Assembly: GCA_024278755.1 (NCBI GenBank)
Contig: JAJRSO010000041.1
Coordinates: 1-64,000, forward strand
Source: Calditrichota bacterium
Lineage (GTDB): Bacteria > Calditrichota > Calditrichia > Calditrichales > Calditrichaceae
Reading direction: 5' to 3'
Length of the DNA: 64,000 bases
Shown piece by piece: positions 29,216 to 39,318 of this stretch (position 1 is the stretch's first letter; each line of letters starts with the position of its first letter). The notes under the pieces are model-generated. The model made no database searches and was not told the origin of the DNA. It saw only the letters and a list, made by a program, of their open reading frames with translations. The position numbers were made by a program, and so were the translations under genes.

Positions 29216-32200
29216 ATGTATCTTTCTAAATTAAAAATTATGGGTTTTAAGTCTTTTGCGACAAAAACCCAGATGGATTTCAATCCCGGAATGTCCTGTA
29301 TTATCGGCCCTAACGGCTCCGGTAAATCCAATATTGTGGATGCCATTCGCTGGGTACTGGGCGAGCAGCGTACCACCGCTCTGCGCAGCGATAAAATGGA
29401 AAATGTTATTTTTAACGGCACCCGCCAGCGTAAGCCGACGGGGATGGCCGAAGTTTCGATGACTATTGACAATACTAACAATATTTTAAAAACCGAATAT
29501 AGGCAGGTAGTTATAACCCGCCGTTTGTATAAATCCGGGGAAAGCCAGTATTTGCTCAACAACACGCCGGTACGCTTAAAAGATATCATCGATATATTGA
29601 TGGACAGCGGACTGGGCGCTAATTCATATTCAATTATCGAACTGAAGATGGTCGAGAGCATTCTTAGTGAGAACCGTGCCGAAAGGCGTCTTCTTTTCGA
29701 AGAAGCGGCCGGTGTAGTCAAATATAAAATCCGCCGTAAATCGGCCCTGCGAAAACTTGAAGCCACCCGCACCGATCTTACCCGTCTCGAAGATATCATC
29801 GGCGAAATTCAGAAAACGGTCAATTCGCTTTCGCGACAGGTAGGAAAAGCGCGTCGTTATCTGGCTTACACCGAAGAGTTAAAAAATACCGATGTGGAGC
29901 TTTCCCGTTTTCGCTATAACCGTTTGCTGGAAGAAATCCGCCCGCTTAAACTTCAACTCGAAGAAGTGAGTAAAGTAAAAGAAGCCAGCCACTCTCAAAT
30001 TACTATCGACGAAGCGTTATTAGAAGATTACAAGCGCGAGCTTATCCGGCGTGAACAGGAATTACAGGAACTAAATATAAAGCTTCAGGAAATCGACACC
30101 CGTATCGCCGAATTAAATAAAGATCAGGCCGTTTCCGAAACCAAAACGGAGGAAATGGGCAAAAACCGCCAGCGTTTTTTGCAGGATATCAGCGATTTAA
30201 AGCAAAAAATTAAAATTATGCTGGAAAATCTCGAAGAATTTAAGCAAGAATACGACGCCTTAAGCGAGCAAAAAGAAGCCGTTGAAAGCCGCTATAACAA
30301 AGTGGAAGCCGAACGGCGCTCGGAACTTGAAAAACTGCAGGACGAAAAGAAGGAAATCGACCGCCTTAATCAGACCTTCCGCAACCAGTTAAACGCCCTG
30401 TCTTCACAAAAAGAAGAATTCCGCCAAAAAAAATACCAGTTGGAGTTCAACAGCGAACAACTAAAAAGTCTGTAAGAAAAAATAACTCTGTACGAACTGG
30501 CCGCTAAAGATTTAAAAAAAGCGCGCCGGCAAATAAGCGAAAAGAAAGAATCGCTTAGCATCGAAGAAAAGAACATAAAAGAACAAATAGAAAAGCTGCG
30601 TACAGATCAGAAAGCCCTTAAAGAAACTCTGGCCGTTTCTTACAAGGAAAAGAATAAAGCGCTGGCCGAACTGGAAACCTTTCGTTCCCGCAAGCAGTTT
30701 TTTGAACAGATCATCGGCAGCTACGAAGGTCATTCCAAAAGCACTCAGTTTGTAATGAACCAAAAGGATCAGCTGCATGGAATTCATGGCACGGTTGCCG
30801 ACATTCTTTCGGTTAATGAGAAATATGCGCTTGCGCTTGAAATTATCTTAGGTGATACTTTAAATTTTATCCTTGTCGATTCGCTTGCGGACGCTAAAAA
30901 CGTTATTCGTCTGGTAAAAGAAGAACAAAAAGGACGTATTACGCTGATTCCCATGGATCAGTTAAAATCTATTCCCGAACAGCAGCCTGCGCATGCTGAT
31001 GTAAACTTTATCTCCGAACATATTCAATATGATTCTCAATATGCTCGTTTGCTGCACTTACTTGTGGGCGATGTGGCTTTGGCGGACGATTTGGAAGAAG
31101 CCGTACAGTTATCCAGGCAGTTTCCGTGGCTGCGGTTTATCACGCCGGAAGGTGAAACCGTTAATTTTAATCGCGAGATTGCCGGTGGCTCCAGTGCAAA
31201 AAAAGGCGCTTCGGTTATCGGCCGGAAAGATCAGCTTAAAAAATATTCCAAACTGATTCGCGAGGCAGAGCAGCAATTATCCGCTTTTCAGGAAAAGATT
31301 GAACTGCTTCAGGAAGAGGAAGTAGAAAACAATAAAAAAACAGAAATCCTCGCCGATTCTGCCCTGCATCTGCGCAACCAACTAATAGAACAGGACAAAC
31401 AGGAACATCAGTTATTGTACGAAGTGAATAAGCTTCAGGAAACCCGCGCCGAAGACGATGCTCAAAAAGTTCAGCTTACCAAAGATATTAGCGCTCTCAA
31501 GCTCTATTTAAAAGAACTCGAAGTGGTTGTGGAAAGCGGTCAGAAAAAGCTTAACGAAGTGGAAAAGGAAACAATTAAACGTACAAATGAATATGAAGAG
31601 AAATCCGAAACTCTGCAACTATTAACGGAAGAAGTGCAAAAAGCGCGGTTAAACGTGAGCAGCTTGCAAAACCAGTTAACCAATCGCAGAAATGATATCG
31701 AACGTACAAGCGCCGCCGTCCGGGAAATGAATGCCAGCATCCGTCGAAGAGAAAATGAAATTGAACAAATCGATAAATTAGTCGTAAAACTTAAAGATGG
31801 CTCCGAACAACGCATTGCCGAAAAGAGTAGAATATGGGACGATCGGGACAAACTGGATGCTCAAAAGAATCAATTTGAACAAGGTTTACAGGAAACCCGC
31901 GATAAAATTATCGATATTGAACAGCAAACCAAAACGTACCGAAAACAGCATGATTCCTCGCTGGAAACAAGCCGGACGCTGGAATTACAGATTAGCGAGA
32001 ACCGTGTAAAAGCTGAAAATCTGCGAGAATACGTTTTAAAAGAATATGCGCAGGATTTGGAAATCGGCATTCCATACGAAGATTTTGACGCCGATGAAGC
32101 CGAAACAAAAATAGAAACCCTGCGGGAACGCATTAAACATCTTGGCCCGGTTAACCCCCTCGCTGTTTCGGAATACGATAAAGAGAAAGAACGCCTGGAT

Positions 32201-32734
32201 TTTTTGAGTGGTCAGCGGGACGACCTTTTAAAGGCAGAGCAAATGCTTTTAGAAACAATCGACAAAATAAACAAAACGGCGCGCAGCCAGTTTTTGGAAA
32301 CTTACGAAGCCATTAAAATTAATTTCGAAAGGGTGTTTAAATCCTTCTTTGAAAATGGCGAAGGTACTCTTTCGATGGACGCCGGTGAAGATCCTCTCGA
32401 GGCAGATATAGAAATAAACGTCCGTACCAAAGGTAAGCGGCCGCAAACATTAACCCTGCTTTCGGGCGGAGAAAAAACACTTACGGCCATTTCCCTGTTA
32501 TTTGCAATTTATTTAGTAAAACCGAGTCCTTTTTGTATTTTGGATGAAGTGGACGCGCCGCTGGATGATGTAAATATCAGCCGCTTTACACAGGCGCTTA
32601 AGGATTTTTCGGAACATACCCAGTTTATTGTTATTACACACAACAAGCGTACAATGGAGGCCTCATCGACAATGTACGGGGTAACCATGGAAGAGGAAGG
32701 CGTTTCAAAATTAGTTTCAGTTAAATTTACATAA
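29216..32734 (+). pseudogene. smc: chromosome segregation ATPase SMC, interrupted by TAA at codon 420
   Basis: The 1173-codon frame gives a full-length SMC. It has an N-terminal ATPase with Walker A GPNGSGKSN (31-39) and Q-loop region, coiled coil (about 170-510), hinge (about 515-680, starting HGIHGTVADILSV), second coiled coil, and C-terminal signature LSGGEKTLTA (1082-1091) with Walker B FCILDEVDAP. SMC with ScpAB compacts and separates chromosomes. At 30473-30475 the first coiled coil reads CTG TAA GAA: an in-frame stop, with coiled-coil sequence (EKITLYELAAKDLKKARR) resuming at once in the same frame. The fragments are 419 and about 752 codons. The second has no start until M514, so the two could not rebuild a working SMC without readthrough. 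GGAG before ATG 29216 supports the start. Confidence 0.9.
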
Positions 32735-32743
32735 AGGCACCAT

Positions 32744-34123
32744 ATGAAAAAGTTATTTATTCTTTTAATCCTGCCCGCGCTGGTTTCCGCGCAACTGCAG
32801 TTTATTCCCATAAGTGCAGATTATGCCTCTTTTACATCCAACGACAGCAGTAGCTTTGTGCAGGTTTATCTATCGCTGTACCAGGGGCACCTAAAGTATC
32901 AGTACAGCGCCGACAGCATTTTATCCGCTTCGTTTACAACAACGCTAAAAATTACTCAGAACGATTCGGTCGTACGCAGTTTATCGCATAATTATCAGAA
33001 CACTATTAGCGACACGAATTCCTTTAAAAGCTATAACCAGTTTGTTGATATTTTTAATATCGAAATTGCACAAGGTACTTACAAAGCCCGGGTTCAGATA
33101 AAGGATAATTCTTCCAAATTGCAGGGTGAATATGTTTTTGATTTAAGCACTGTTTCACCGCAAAAAAAATTCTACTTTTCCGACATTGAGCTCTGCTCCA
33201 AGATCGAAACCAATAGCACAGAATCCATGTTTTCCAAAAACGGACTTAAAGTCATACCAAATCCAAAAGGGATTTATGACATTTTAAACCCGTTGTTCTA
33301 TTACTACATTGAGCTCAATAATCTGAACTATTCCGAAGGCGCAGACAACACCTACCTTTTTAGTTACACAATTACCAATGCCAACGGCGATACGGTTCGT
33401 AAAAAAGAGCCCAAACTTAAAAAAATTGCAGCTACAAATATGGTTGAAATCGGCGGAATGAATGTCATTGCCCTACCCAGAGGCGCCTACCTCTTTACGG
33501 CTAAAGCCGAAGATCCCAACGATGGTTCCGTTGATATTATTCAGAAAAAATTTACCGTTTATAAGCCGGATAAAAAGGGTGTTGCACGCCAAGGCGATAA
33601 ACTTCCGGAAATTGCCAATTACTATATCGGAATGAGTAAAGAACAGTTAAGAGAAGAATTTGCCGAAGCCAGATACATATCGAGTCGCCAGGAAATGAAC
33701 GTTTTTAAAAAGATTGAAAATGACCAGGTGGCTATGCAAAAATTTTTAACCAGTTTTTGGGTTCGTAAAGACAGAGAGAATCAGGTCCCTGTGGGTTCTT
33801 ATCGAAGAACTTATATGAAACGGGTTGAAACGGCAAATGCAAAATACCGTTCTATGGGAATCCCCGGATGGAAATCCGACCAGGGACGCGTATACATTTT
33901 ATATGGTGAACCGGATGAATATGAACGTAACCCTAATACGGTAGATATGCTTCCCCACGTCATCTGGTATTATCATAGCCTCGAAGGCGGAGCAAAATTT
34001 ATCTTTGCCGATGAAGAAGGATTCGGTCAATATCGTTTAATCCATTCCACGTACCGCAAGGAACTTCAGAATCCAAACTGGGAACAAATCATTTCCAAAA
34101 ACACGGGCACTTCACCGTATTAA
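32744..34123 (+). CDS. GWxTD domain-containing exported protein
   Basis: A 459-residue protein with a Sec signal (MKKLFILLILPALVSA). An N-terminal beta-rich half is followed by the GWxTD domain at about 315-459: FLTSFWVRKDRENQVPVGSY, then GIPGWKSDQGRVYILYGEPD (the name motif in the variant GWKSD), ending in a strand-rich tail with FIFADEEGFGQYRLIHSTYR. The domain is typical of the FCB superphylum, usually in exported or outer-membrane-associated proteins; its function is unknown. It follows smc by 9 bases and ends at a strong bidirectional terminator. Confidence 0.88.
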   Translation: MKKLFILLILPALVSAQLQFIPISADYASFTSNDSSSFVQVYLSLYQGHLKYQYSADSILSASFTTTLKITQNDSVVRSLSHNYQNTISDTNSFKSYNQFVDIFNIEIAQGTYKARVQIKDNSSKLQGEYVFDLSTVSPQKKFYFSDIELCSKIETNSTESMFSKNGLKVIPNPKGIYDILNPLFYYYIELNNLNYSEGADNTYLFSYTITNANGDTVRKKEPKLKKIAATNMVEIGGMNVIALPRGAYLFTAKAEDPNDGSVDIIQKKFTVYKPDKKGVARQGDKLPEIANYYIGMSKEQLREEFAEARYISSRQEMNVFKKIENDQVAMQKFLTSFWVRKDRENQVPVGSYRRTYMKRVETANAKYRSMGIPGWKSDQGRVYILYGEPDEYERNPNTVDMLPHVIWYYHSLEGGAKFIFADEEGFGQYRLIHSTYRKELQNPNWEQIISKNTGTSPY

Positions 34124-34124
34124 T

Positions 34125-34163
34125 AAAAAAGCCCGTGCCGGATATCCGGTACGGGCTTTTTTA
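34125..34163. terminator. bidirectional terminator between the GWxTD gene and nadK
   Basis: GCCCGTGCCGGA and TCCGGTACGGGC form a 12-bp stem with one G-T pair around TA, flanked by AAAAAA and TTTTTT. It serves the rightward GWxTD gene and the leftward nadK gene, whose stop codon lies in its T-run. Confidence 0.92.
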
Positions 34164-35072
34164 TTCAGACTCGGAATTGTGGTAAGACCATCGGTTTTTA
34201 TTTCTGAAATCCTCTCCCCAGCGCAGCTTACTGCGCATGGTTTCAAAAAATTCCCGCTCTTTCATCTTCACTAATTTTACGGAATAATCGGCTTTTTTAA
34301 ATTCCAGCTCTGTTCCGCTGGGCAGTGAAGCTGCTGTAAAACCATCACAGATTAGGCTCACTTCCTTATGTTCGGTGGCCACTCGGATCTTTATTAAAGA
34401 GGTATCCGGAATGACCACGGGACGGTTGGTTAAAGAGTGTGGACAGATGGGATTGATAATAAAAACGCTGCTCTGAGGAATTACAATCGGCCCTCCGGCA
34501 GATAACGAATATCCGGTGGAACCGCTCGGCGTGGAAAGTATAAGCGCGTCGGCAATATAGGAATTTAACAGGTGCCCATCGATGGCCGTATTGATTTCGA
34601 TAACTCTGCTAAAACCCGCTTTGTCGATTACAAAATCATTAAATGCGGTAAAGCTTTGTTTCCCGTTATTTACCCGACAGTTCAATAGGCTACGCTCTTC
34701 TATTAAATACCGGCCTTCGATTATCGCTTTTATGTGTTCTAAAAATCCTTCCGGCGGTGTGTCTGCTAAAAATCCAAGTCCGCCCAAATTAACGCCTAAA
34801 ACCGGTATCCCGCGAGGGCCGATGGCTTTTACCGTCCGTAGAATTGTACCGTCTCCGCCCAGTGTAAAAATAACCTGAGCAGCTTCTAAAATAGCCTGCT
34901 CGCTACGATATGGGATATGGGAATAGTGTGTATCCGTATATGGCGAATCATAATCACGTAAAAAAAAGGTAGCCTTCGGTTTTGTTTTTTTTATCCAGCT
35001 ATTCAACTACTCCAAGGGCTGCCGAACCTGTTCTTTGCGCGGATTAACGAAAATACCAATAGTAATATTCAA
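34161..35072 (-). pseudogene. nadK: NAD kinase, interrupted by TAG near the N-terminus
   Basis: NadK phosphorylates NAD to NADP. With its N-terminus the frame has 303 residues, the family length: TTG 35072 starts NITIGIFVNPRKEQVRQPLE, the expected first strand and loop. A TAG at 35007-35009 follows, then LNSWIKKTKPKATFF continues in frame. Downstream the family motifs are intact: FTLGGDGTILRTV (GGDG near 72-75), VNLGGLGFLAD, and ALILSTPSGSTGYSLSAGGPIV. A TTG directly after the TAG could restart translation, giving 281 residues without the first Rossmann strand. NadK is essential in nearly all bacteria. It lies 14 bases after xseB and ends at the terminator shared with the GWxTD gene. Confidence 0.85.
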
Positions 35073-35085
35073 AATAAAATATCCG

Positions 35086-35307
35086 TCAAAAAGAAGAAAG
35101 ATTGAATTCACCGGAAGGTGATTCTTCCAGTTCTTTTACTTTTATTTCTGCCTTGTCCAATAATTCCAGACAAAATTTTACCAGATTTTTCCCCTCGTCA
35201 AACGACTTAATGCTCTCTTCTAACGGGATATCTCCCGCTTCAAGCTGCTTAACAAGTTCTTCGAGACGATTTAATGCAAGTTCAAACGTCATTTTTTTCT
35301 TAGGCAT
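35086..35307 (-). CDS. xseB: exodeoxyribonuclease VII small subunit
   Basis: This 73-residue helical hairpin protein binds in several copies to XseA. The family pattern FELALNRLEELVKQLEAGDI-PLEESIKSFDEGKNLVKFC is complete and length is normal. The start overlaps the xseA stop by eight bases, consistent with coupled translation. Confidence 0.93.
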   Translation of the reverse strand: MPKKKMTFELALNRLEELVKQLEAGDIPLEESIKSFDEGKNLVKFCLELLDKAEIKVKELEESPSGEFNLSSF

Positions 35308-36511
35308 TTTCCGTGTCCTTGTTAATTTTTATTACACTGCTGCTAAAACGACCATGCGCAACCTCGGTCTCAAGAACATCCATCATACGCAGAGCGTCCG
35401 CATCTTTTAGTACAACGCCATTCTTGTAGGTAATGCTGTAGCCGCGTTTTAATACCTGCTTGGGGTTTAATCCGTCTAAACGTTTTTCGAGTTGTGTTAC
35501 TACATTTTTGCGTTGGTTAAGCTGAAAAAAACCTGCTTGCGCTAATTTAGTATCAAGATCGTCAACTTGCAAAGCTAATTGCCGAATACGGTCTTCAATT
35601 CGTCTCAGACCATAACTATTTGCCAGCGAAGCAACCGCTGTTTTCAGCTGCCTGATATAATTTTCAAGGTTTCGGGATAAACGTTCCTTTAAATATAAAA
35701 CTTGCCCGCGGATTTCTGTATAATCCGGTACGGCAAGTTCCGCCGCAGCCGACGGTGTGGCCGCCCGTAAATCGGCGGTAAAATCGGTGATGCTAAAATC
35801 AATCTCATGCCCCACAGCCGAAATAACAGGAATTTTACTGTTATAAACCGCACGAGCGGTAATCTCTTCGTTAAATGCCCACAGATCTTCAAGCGAACCA
35901 CCGCCACGGCCAACAATAAGCACATCCACCTCTCCCCACCGATTAAACAGCTCAACAGCGGCGGCAATTTCTTCGGCAGCGCCTTCGCCCTGTACTTTGG
36001 CCGGTTTGACTATTATTTCCAAATGAGGCGCCCGGCGTTTGAGTACGTTCAAAATATCACGGATGGCTGCTCCGGTCGACGAGGTTACGATACCGATTCT
36101 GGAAGGGAAAGGAGGTAATGGTTTTTTATGTTCGGCATCAAAAAGGCCCTCGTCTTTCAGTTTTTGTTTTAGCTGTTCAAAGGCCAGTTGTAGTTTTCCG
36201 ACGCCTGCGGGCTGCATGCGCATAATATCAATCTGATAGCGACCGGATTTTTCATATAGGCGGATACTGCCGAATGCCTGCACTTTCATTCCGTCTTCCA
36301 GCCGAAAATGCATCTGAGAGGCTCTGGAACGCCACATAACGGCAGATATCTGCGCTCCGCTGTCTTTTAGCGTAAAATAATAATGCCCCGAATAGTGCGC
36401 CTTAAAATTGGAAACTTCGCCTTCTATCCATAGCGGAGCAATATTTTCTTCTAACAGGAGTTTTATGGAATGCGTAATTTCACTTACGGAATAAATTTCA
36501 TCAAGCGGCAT
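35300..36511 (-). CDS. xseA: exodeoxyribonuclease VII large subunit
   Basis: The 403-residue catalytic subunit of the single-strand exonuclease that trims DNA in repair. An N-terminal OB fold (IAPLWIEGEVSNFKAHYSGH to FTLKDSGAQISAVMWRS, about 20-65) is followed by the catalytic core with GIVTSSTGAAIRDILNVLKRR, VDVLIVGRGGGSLEDLWAFN and AVGHEIDFSITDFTADLRAATP. A helical C-terminal region for XseB binding then ends with LNPKQVLKRGYSI. Length is slightly short of Escherichia coli (456), as in related phyla. GGGGAT before ATG 36511 supports the start. Confidence 0.95.
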   Translation of the reverse strand: MPLDEIYSVSEITHSIKLLLEENIAPLWIEGEVSNFKAHYSGHYYFTLKDSGAQISAVMWRSRASQMHFRLEDGMKVQAFGSIRLYEKSGRYQIDIMRMQPAGVGKLQLAFEQLKQKLKDEGLFDAEHKKPLPPFPSRIGIVTSSTGAAIRDILNVLKRRAPHLEIIVKPAKVQGEGAAEEIAAAVELFNRWGEVDVLIVGRGGGSLEDLWAFNEEITARAVYNSKIPVISAVGHEIDFSITDFTADLRAATPSAAAELAVPDYTEIRGQVLYLKERLSRNLENYIRQLKTAVASLANSYGLRRIEDRIRQLALQVDDLDTKLAQAGFFQLNQRKNVVTQLEKRLDGLNPKQVLKRGYSITYKNGVVLKDADALRMMDVLETEVAHGRFSSSVIKINKDTENA

Positions 36512-36538
36512 TTGCTATCCCCACAATATTAAATAAAG

Positions 36539-36573
36539 AAAAAGGCTCATTAAAACAATGAACCTTTTTCTTT
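36539..36573 (-). terminator. terminator after the 31-residue basic protein gene
   Basis: On the minus strand AAAGGTTCATT and AATGAGCCTTT (one G-T pair) close a GTTTT loop and are followed by TTC and a short T-run. It lies between the tiny gene's stop (36573) and the xseA start (36511). Confidence 0.75.
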
Positions 36574-36668
36574 TAGCGGATTTTCTTTTTATGACGATTT
36601 TTGCGTAAACGTTTTTTGCGTTTATGCGTAGCCATTTTAGCGCGTTTACGCTTTTTGCCACTAGGCAT
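36573..36668 (-). CDS. 31-residue AURKAIP1/COX24-like basic protein
   Basis: A very small gene: MPSGKKRKRAKMATHKRKKR then LRKNRHKKKIR, 18 of 31 residues being K or R. The sequence is the bacterial AURKAIP1/COX24 domain protein common in Bacteroidetes and relatives, thought to associate with the small ribosomal subunit by analogy with mitochondrial mS38. GGAGG six bases before ATG 36668 is an excellent ribosome site, and a terminator follows directly. It lies 12 bases downstream of the zinc-ribbon/TPR gene and is probably co-transcribed with it. Confidence 0.9.
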   Translation of the reverse strand: MPSGKKRKRAKMATHKRKKRLRKNRHKKKIR

Positions 36669-36680
36669 AGCCAACCTCCA

Positions 36681-37385
36681 TTATTTGGACTTACTTTGTT
36701 GATTTTCTATTTGTTTGATAAATTCCTTTGCTGCCTGCGCTTCGCGGGATTCGCTGTGCGCCGATATTAGTTTTTTCCAAACAGCGATGGCCTTATCCAC
36801 TTTATTAAGATTGTAATATATAATTCCCGCATTGTATAATCCGAACACATGATCCGGCTGAACACGCAGGGCCTCTTCTACAAATCGAAGCGCCGAATCC
36901 GGTTTATTGATATTAAAATAAGAAACACCTAAATCTATCAAAACACTGGGCTGACCGGCCCGGACAGCATTGGCATTTTTATAATAAAAAACGGCTTTAT
37001 CGAACCTGGAAATATCAAAATAGGCGTTACCAAGCTGAACATTTGTATCATAACCTGCAGGGTCTGCTTCCCAGGCGTCCTTCATGGCCTGAATCTTTTG
37101 CATCATTTCCATGGAAGGTTGACCGGCAGACATTTCCTGCCGTTGCCGGGCCGCGCCCTGCCCCTTATTTAGCTTTCTATTAAGAATATTTGCATTGTCG
37201 CTAAAGATAAGAAGAATGATTACTATGGAAACAATAAAAGCGCCGCCGATTAAAATATAAGGATCAATCCCGGACTTTGCCGTTGTGCTTTCCGCTTCCT
37301 TTACACTTAGCGCCGAACCGCATTTATTGCAGAAAAGAGCCTCTTTGCTATTCTCCGCTCCGCATTTTGAACATTTGTTCGCGAT
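36681..37385 (-). CDS. zinc-ribbon membrane protein with TPRs, apparent ATC start
   Basis: From the ATC at 37385 the frame gives 234 residues: (M)ANKCSKCGAENSKEALFCNK is a zinc ribbon (Cys 5, 8, 19, 22), a membrane segment lies at 43-61 (YILIGGAFIVSIVIILLIF), and TPRs fill about 95-225 (GNAYFDISRFDKAVFYYKNA, LGVSYFNINKPDSALRFVEE, LYNAGIIYYNLNKVDKAIAV). There is no ATG, GTG or TTG between the upstream TAA (37401-37403) and the first cysteine. AGGA lies 8 bases before ATC 37385 and 5 before ATT 37388. Starting at the internal ATG 37133 would discard the ribbon and membrane segment, so that choice is unlikely. Function unknown; an anchored scaffold facing the cytoplasm with its ribbon is inferred. 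Confidence 0.75.
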   Translation of the reverse strand: MANKCSKCGAENSKEALFCNKCGSALSVKEAESTTAKSGIDPYILIGGAFIVSIVIILLIFSDNANILNRKLNKGQGAARQRQEMSAGQPSMEMMQKIQAMKDAWEADPAGYDTNVQLGNAYFDISRFDKAVFYYKNANAVRAGQPSVLIDLGVSYFNINKPDSALRFVEEALRVQPDHVFGLYNAGIIYYNLNKVDKAIAVWKKLISAHSESREAQAAKEFIKQIENQQSKSK

Positions 37386-37454
37386 AATAACTTTCCTGTT
37401 TTAAATCTGTTTAATTAAGCCGTTAATTTTACTACGAACAGAGATTAAAGTCAA

Positions 37455-39314
37455 TTAATTATTAGTAACTTTTAAACGGTCTCCCGGCCGGATTCTGGAA
37501 GTCCGCATTTTATTCATTTTTTTAAGTTCCCGAATGGAAACATTGTATTTTTTTGATATATCCCAAAGTGTATCGCCGGGACGCACCGTATAGAACGTAC
37601 CTTTCTCCGTTTTCTTTTTTACCGCGGGGGGCGCCGTCCGTTGCCGGAATTCTTCCATATTTTCAGGAACCCATACTACAATTTTTTGTTTGGGCCGGAT
37701 ATAGTCGCCATACCTCAAACCATTCCAGATACGAATTTTACTGGCTCGCGTATTAAACGTTTCGGCAATGTCGCCTAACGTATCCCCTTTTTTTACCACA
37801 TATACTTTCTTTTTATGGCCCGGAACATTTTTAACTATGGTTTTACGGCGATATTTGCTCTTCTTGTGATATTTGCTCTTATACGAATTACGGGCGGCAT
37901 AATAGGCCGCTTTATTTTGCGGGACGGGAATCAATAAATAATGCCCTGCCCGGATGAAATTCCCACGCAGCTTATTAGCCGATTTAATCACGGCCATAGA
38001 AGTATGATATTTTCGCGCAATCGTCGAAAGCGCTTCCCCGCTTTTAATACGGTGCCGTACCCAGGAACGTTTTTTATTATCCGGAATTTTGGCATATCCG
38101 GTTTTAAATTTATCCTTTGTGCCTTTGGGCAGGTAGAGTGTAAAATTTTTAATTCCCGGCGGGGTTACCCAGCGCAATACAGCCGGATTCAGTTCACGGA
38201 TATACGCGTACGTGGTATCCGTTAATTTTGCGGCAATATTTAGATCCAGCGATTCGGAAACATGTACCGTATCCATCTCTAACGGCGCCTGCTTTTTTAC
38301 AAAGAAGCCAAACTTTTCCGGCTCTCTGGCAATTATGGCAGCGGCAAGATAGGTTGGAACATAATTTCGGGTTTGACGCGGCAGCCGGCGCAGCTTCCAG
38401 AAATCCCTGGTTTTATAGCGGCGCATGTTGCGTTCCACTTTTCGCGGGTTGCAGTTATACCCGGCAAGGACCAGATACCAGTCTCCGAACCGATCGTATA
38501 AATCGGAAAGATGCTGGGCAGCGGCATTGCTCGACTTCAACACATCACGGCGCTCATCAAACCACCAGTTGTGGCGCAAATCATAGTATCTTCCGGTGGC
38601 CGAAATAAACTGCCACATGCCCACGGCTCTGGCATACGACCGTGCCCGGGGATTAAAGCCGCTTTCGATCATGGCTAGGTAGATCAGCTCTTCCGGAACA
38701 TCTTTCTCACGAAAAATACGGCGAACCAAGTCTTCATATTTTCCGCTGCGTTCCAACCAGCGCGTAAATACAAAGCGACCTTTTGTCTGAAAATACTTAA
38801 TGGCCAATCGCACTTTTCGGTTTAATGTAAACGGAAAACCGCTGGACGAATCTATGAATGTCGATTCTCCGTTGAGCGCCGAATCCGCCAGTGAAAATTC
38901 CTCTATCTCGGTAATGTCCTGGCGTACCTCCTCCGCTTCGAGTGGCTCGTATGAATTTAAATAGATTTTTTCGTATTGCCGGTTCATTTCTTTTAAAACC
39001 GTATCGTATTTGGGCCAGCTTTGCAGCAGGTTGCGCTCTTCATCACTAAACCGGGCAATCTGTTCGAAGGCCTGGTTAAAATAGATTTCCGCACCCAACG
39101 TATCGCGTTCCTGCAGTTTCCTTTCGGCGGAGGTTTTATACGATAAGATCGAATCCAGACGTTCGGCTATTTGCTGTGAAATCCAAATATCGGCCGGCAT
39201 ATCCTTAGGAAAATAATTTTGCTGTACACTATTTGTTTTAATCGTCTCCGGTTGTTGACAAGACCAAAGCAAGCCGGAGAGTACGAATATGATTGTCAAT
39301 CCTTTGAATTTCAA
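37455..39314 (-). CDS. mltD: MltD-like lytic transglycosylase lipoprotein with three LysM domains
   Basis: A 619-residue lipoprotein (lipobox Cys19 in LLWSC). An N-terminal helical part (about 40-190) precedes the SLT domain (about 195-320), with catalytic E217 in LAMIESGFNPRARS and the family boxes AVGMWQFISATGRYY and LVLAGYNCNPRKVERNM. Three LysM repeats bind peptidoglycan: near 420 (HRIKSGEALSTIARKY), near 505 (YVVKKGDTLGDIAETF) and at the C-terminus (YTVRPGDTLWDISKKY). It cleaves glycan strands to anhydromuropeptides from the outer membrane. The gene follows rfaE2 by four bases, so LPS-heptose and murein genes share a transcript. Confidence 0.93.
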   Translation of the reverse strand: MKFKGLTIIFVLSGLLWSCQQPETIKTNSVQQNYFPKDMPADIWISQQIAERLDSILSYKTSAERKLQERDTLGAEIYFNQAFEQIARFSDEERNLLQSWPKYDTVLKEMNRQYEKIYLNSYEPLEAEEVRQDITEIEEFSLADSALNGESTFIDSSSGFPFTLNRKVRLAIKYFQTKGRFVFTRWLERSGKYEDLVRRIFREKDVPEELIYLAMIESGFNPRARSYARAVGMWQFISATGRYYDLRHNWWFDERRDVLKSSNAAAQHLSDLYDRFGDWYLVLAGYNCNPRKVERNMRRYKTRDFWKLRRLPRQTRNYVPTYLAAAIIAREPEKFGFFVKKQAPLEMDTVHVSESLDLNIAAKLTDTTYAYIRELNPAVLRWVTPPGIKNFTLYLPKGTKDKFKTGYAKIPDNKKRSWVRHRIKSGEALSTIARKYHTSMAVIKSANKLRGNFIRAGHYLLIPVPQNKAAYYAARNSYKSKYHKKSKYRRKTIVKNVPGHKKKVYVVKKGDTLGDIAETFNTRASKIRIWNGLRYGDYIRPKQKIVVWVPENMEEFRQRTAPPAVKKKTEKGTFYTVRPGDTLWDISKKYNVSIRELKKMNKMRTSRIRPGDRLKVTNN

Positions 39315-39318
39315 ATGT

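Noticed and set aside
29173-29799. 208-codon minus-strand frame over the 5' end of smc
   Set aside because: It is serine- and leucine-rich noise opposite the conserved ATPase domain of smc.
35007-35009. Pyrrolysine at the TAG in nadK
   Set aside because: No pyl genes are visible, nadK is not a known pyrrolysine protein, and TAG is one of several stop types found.
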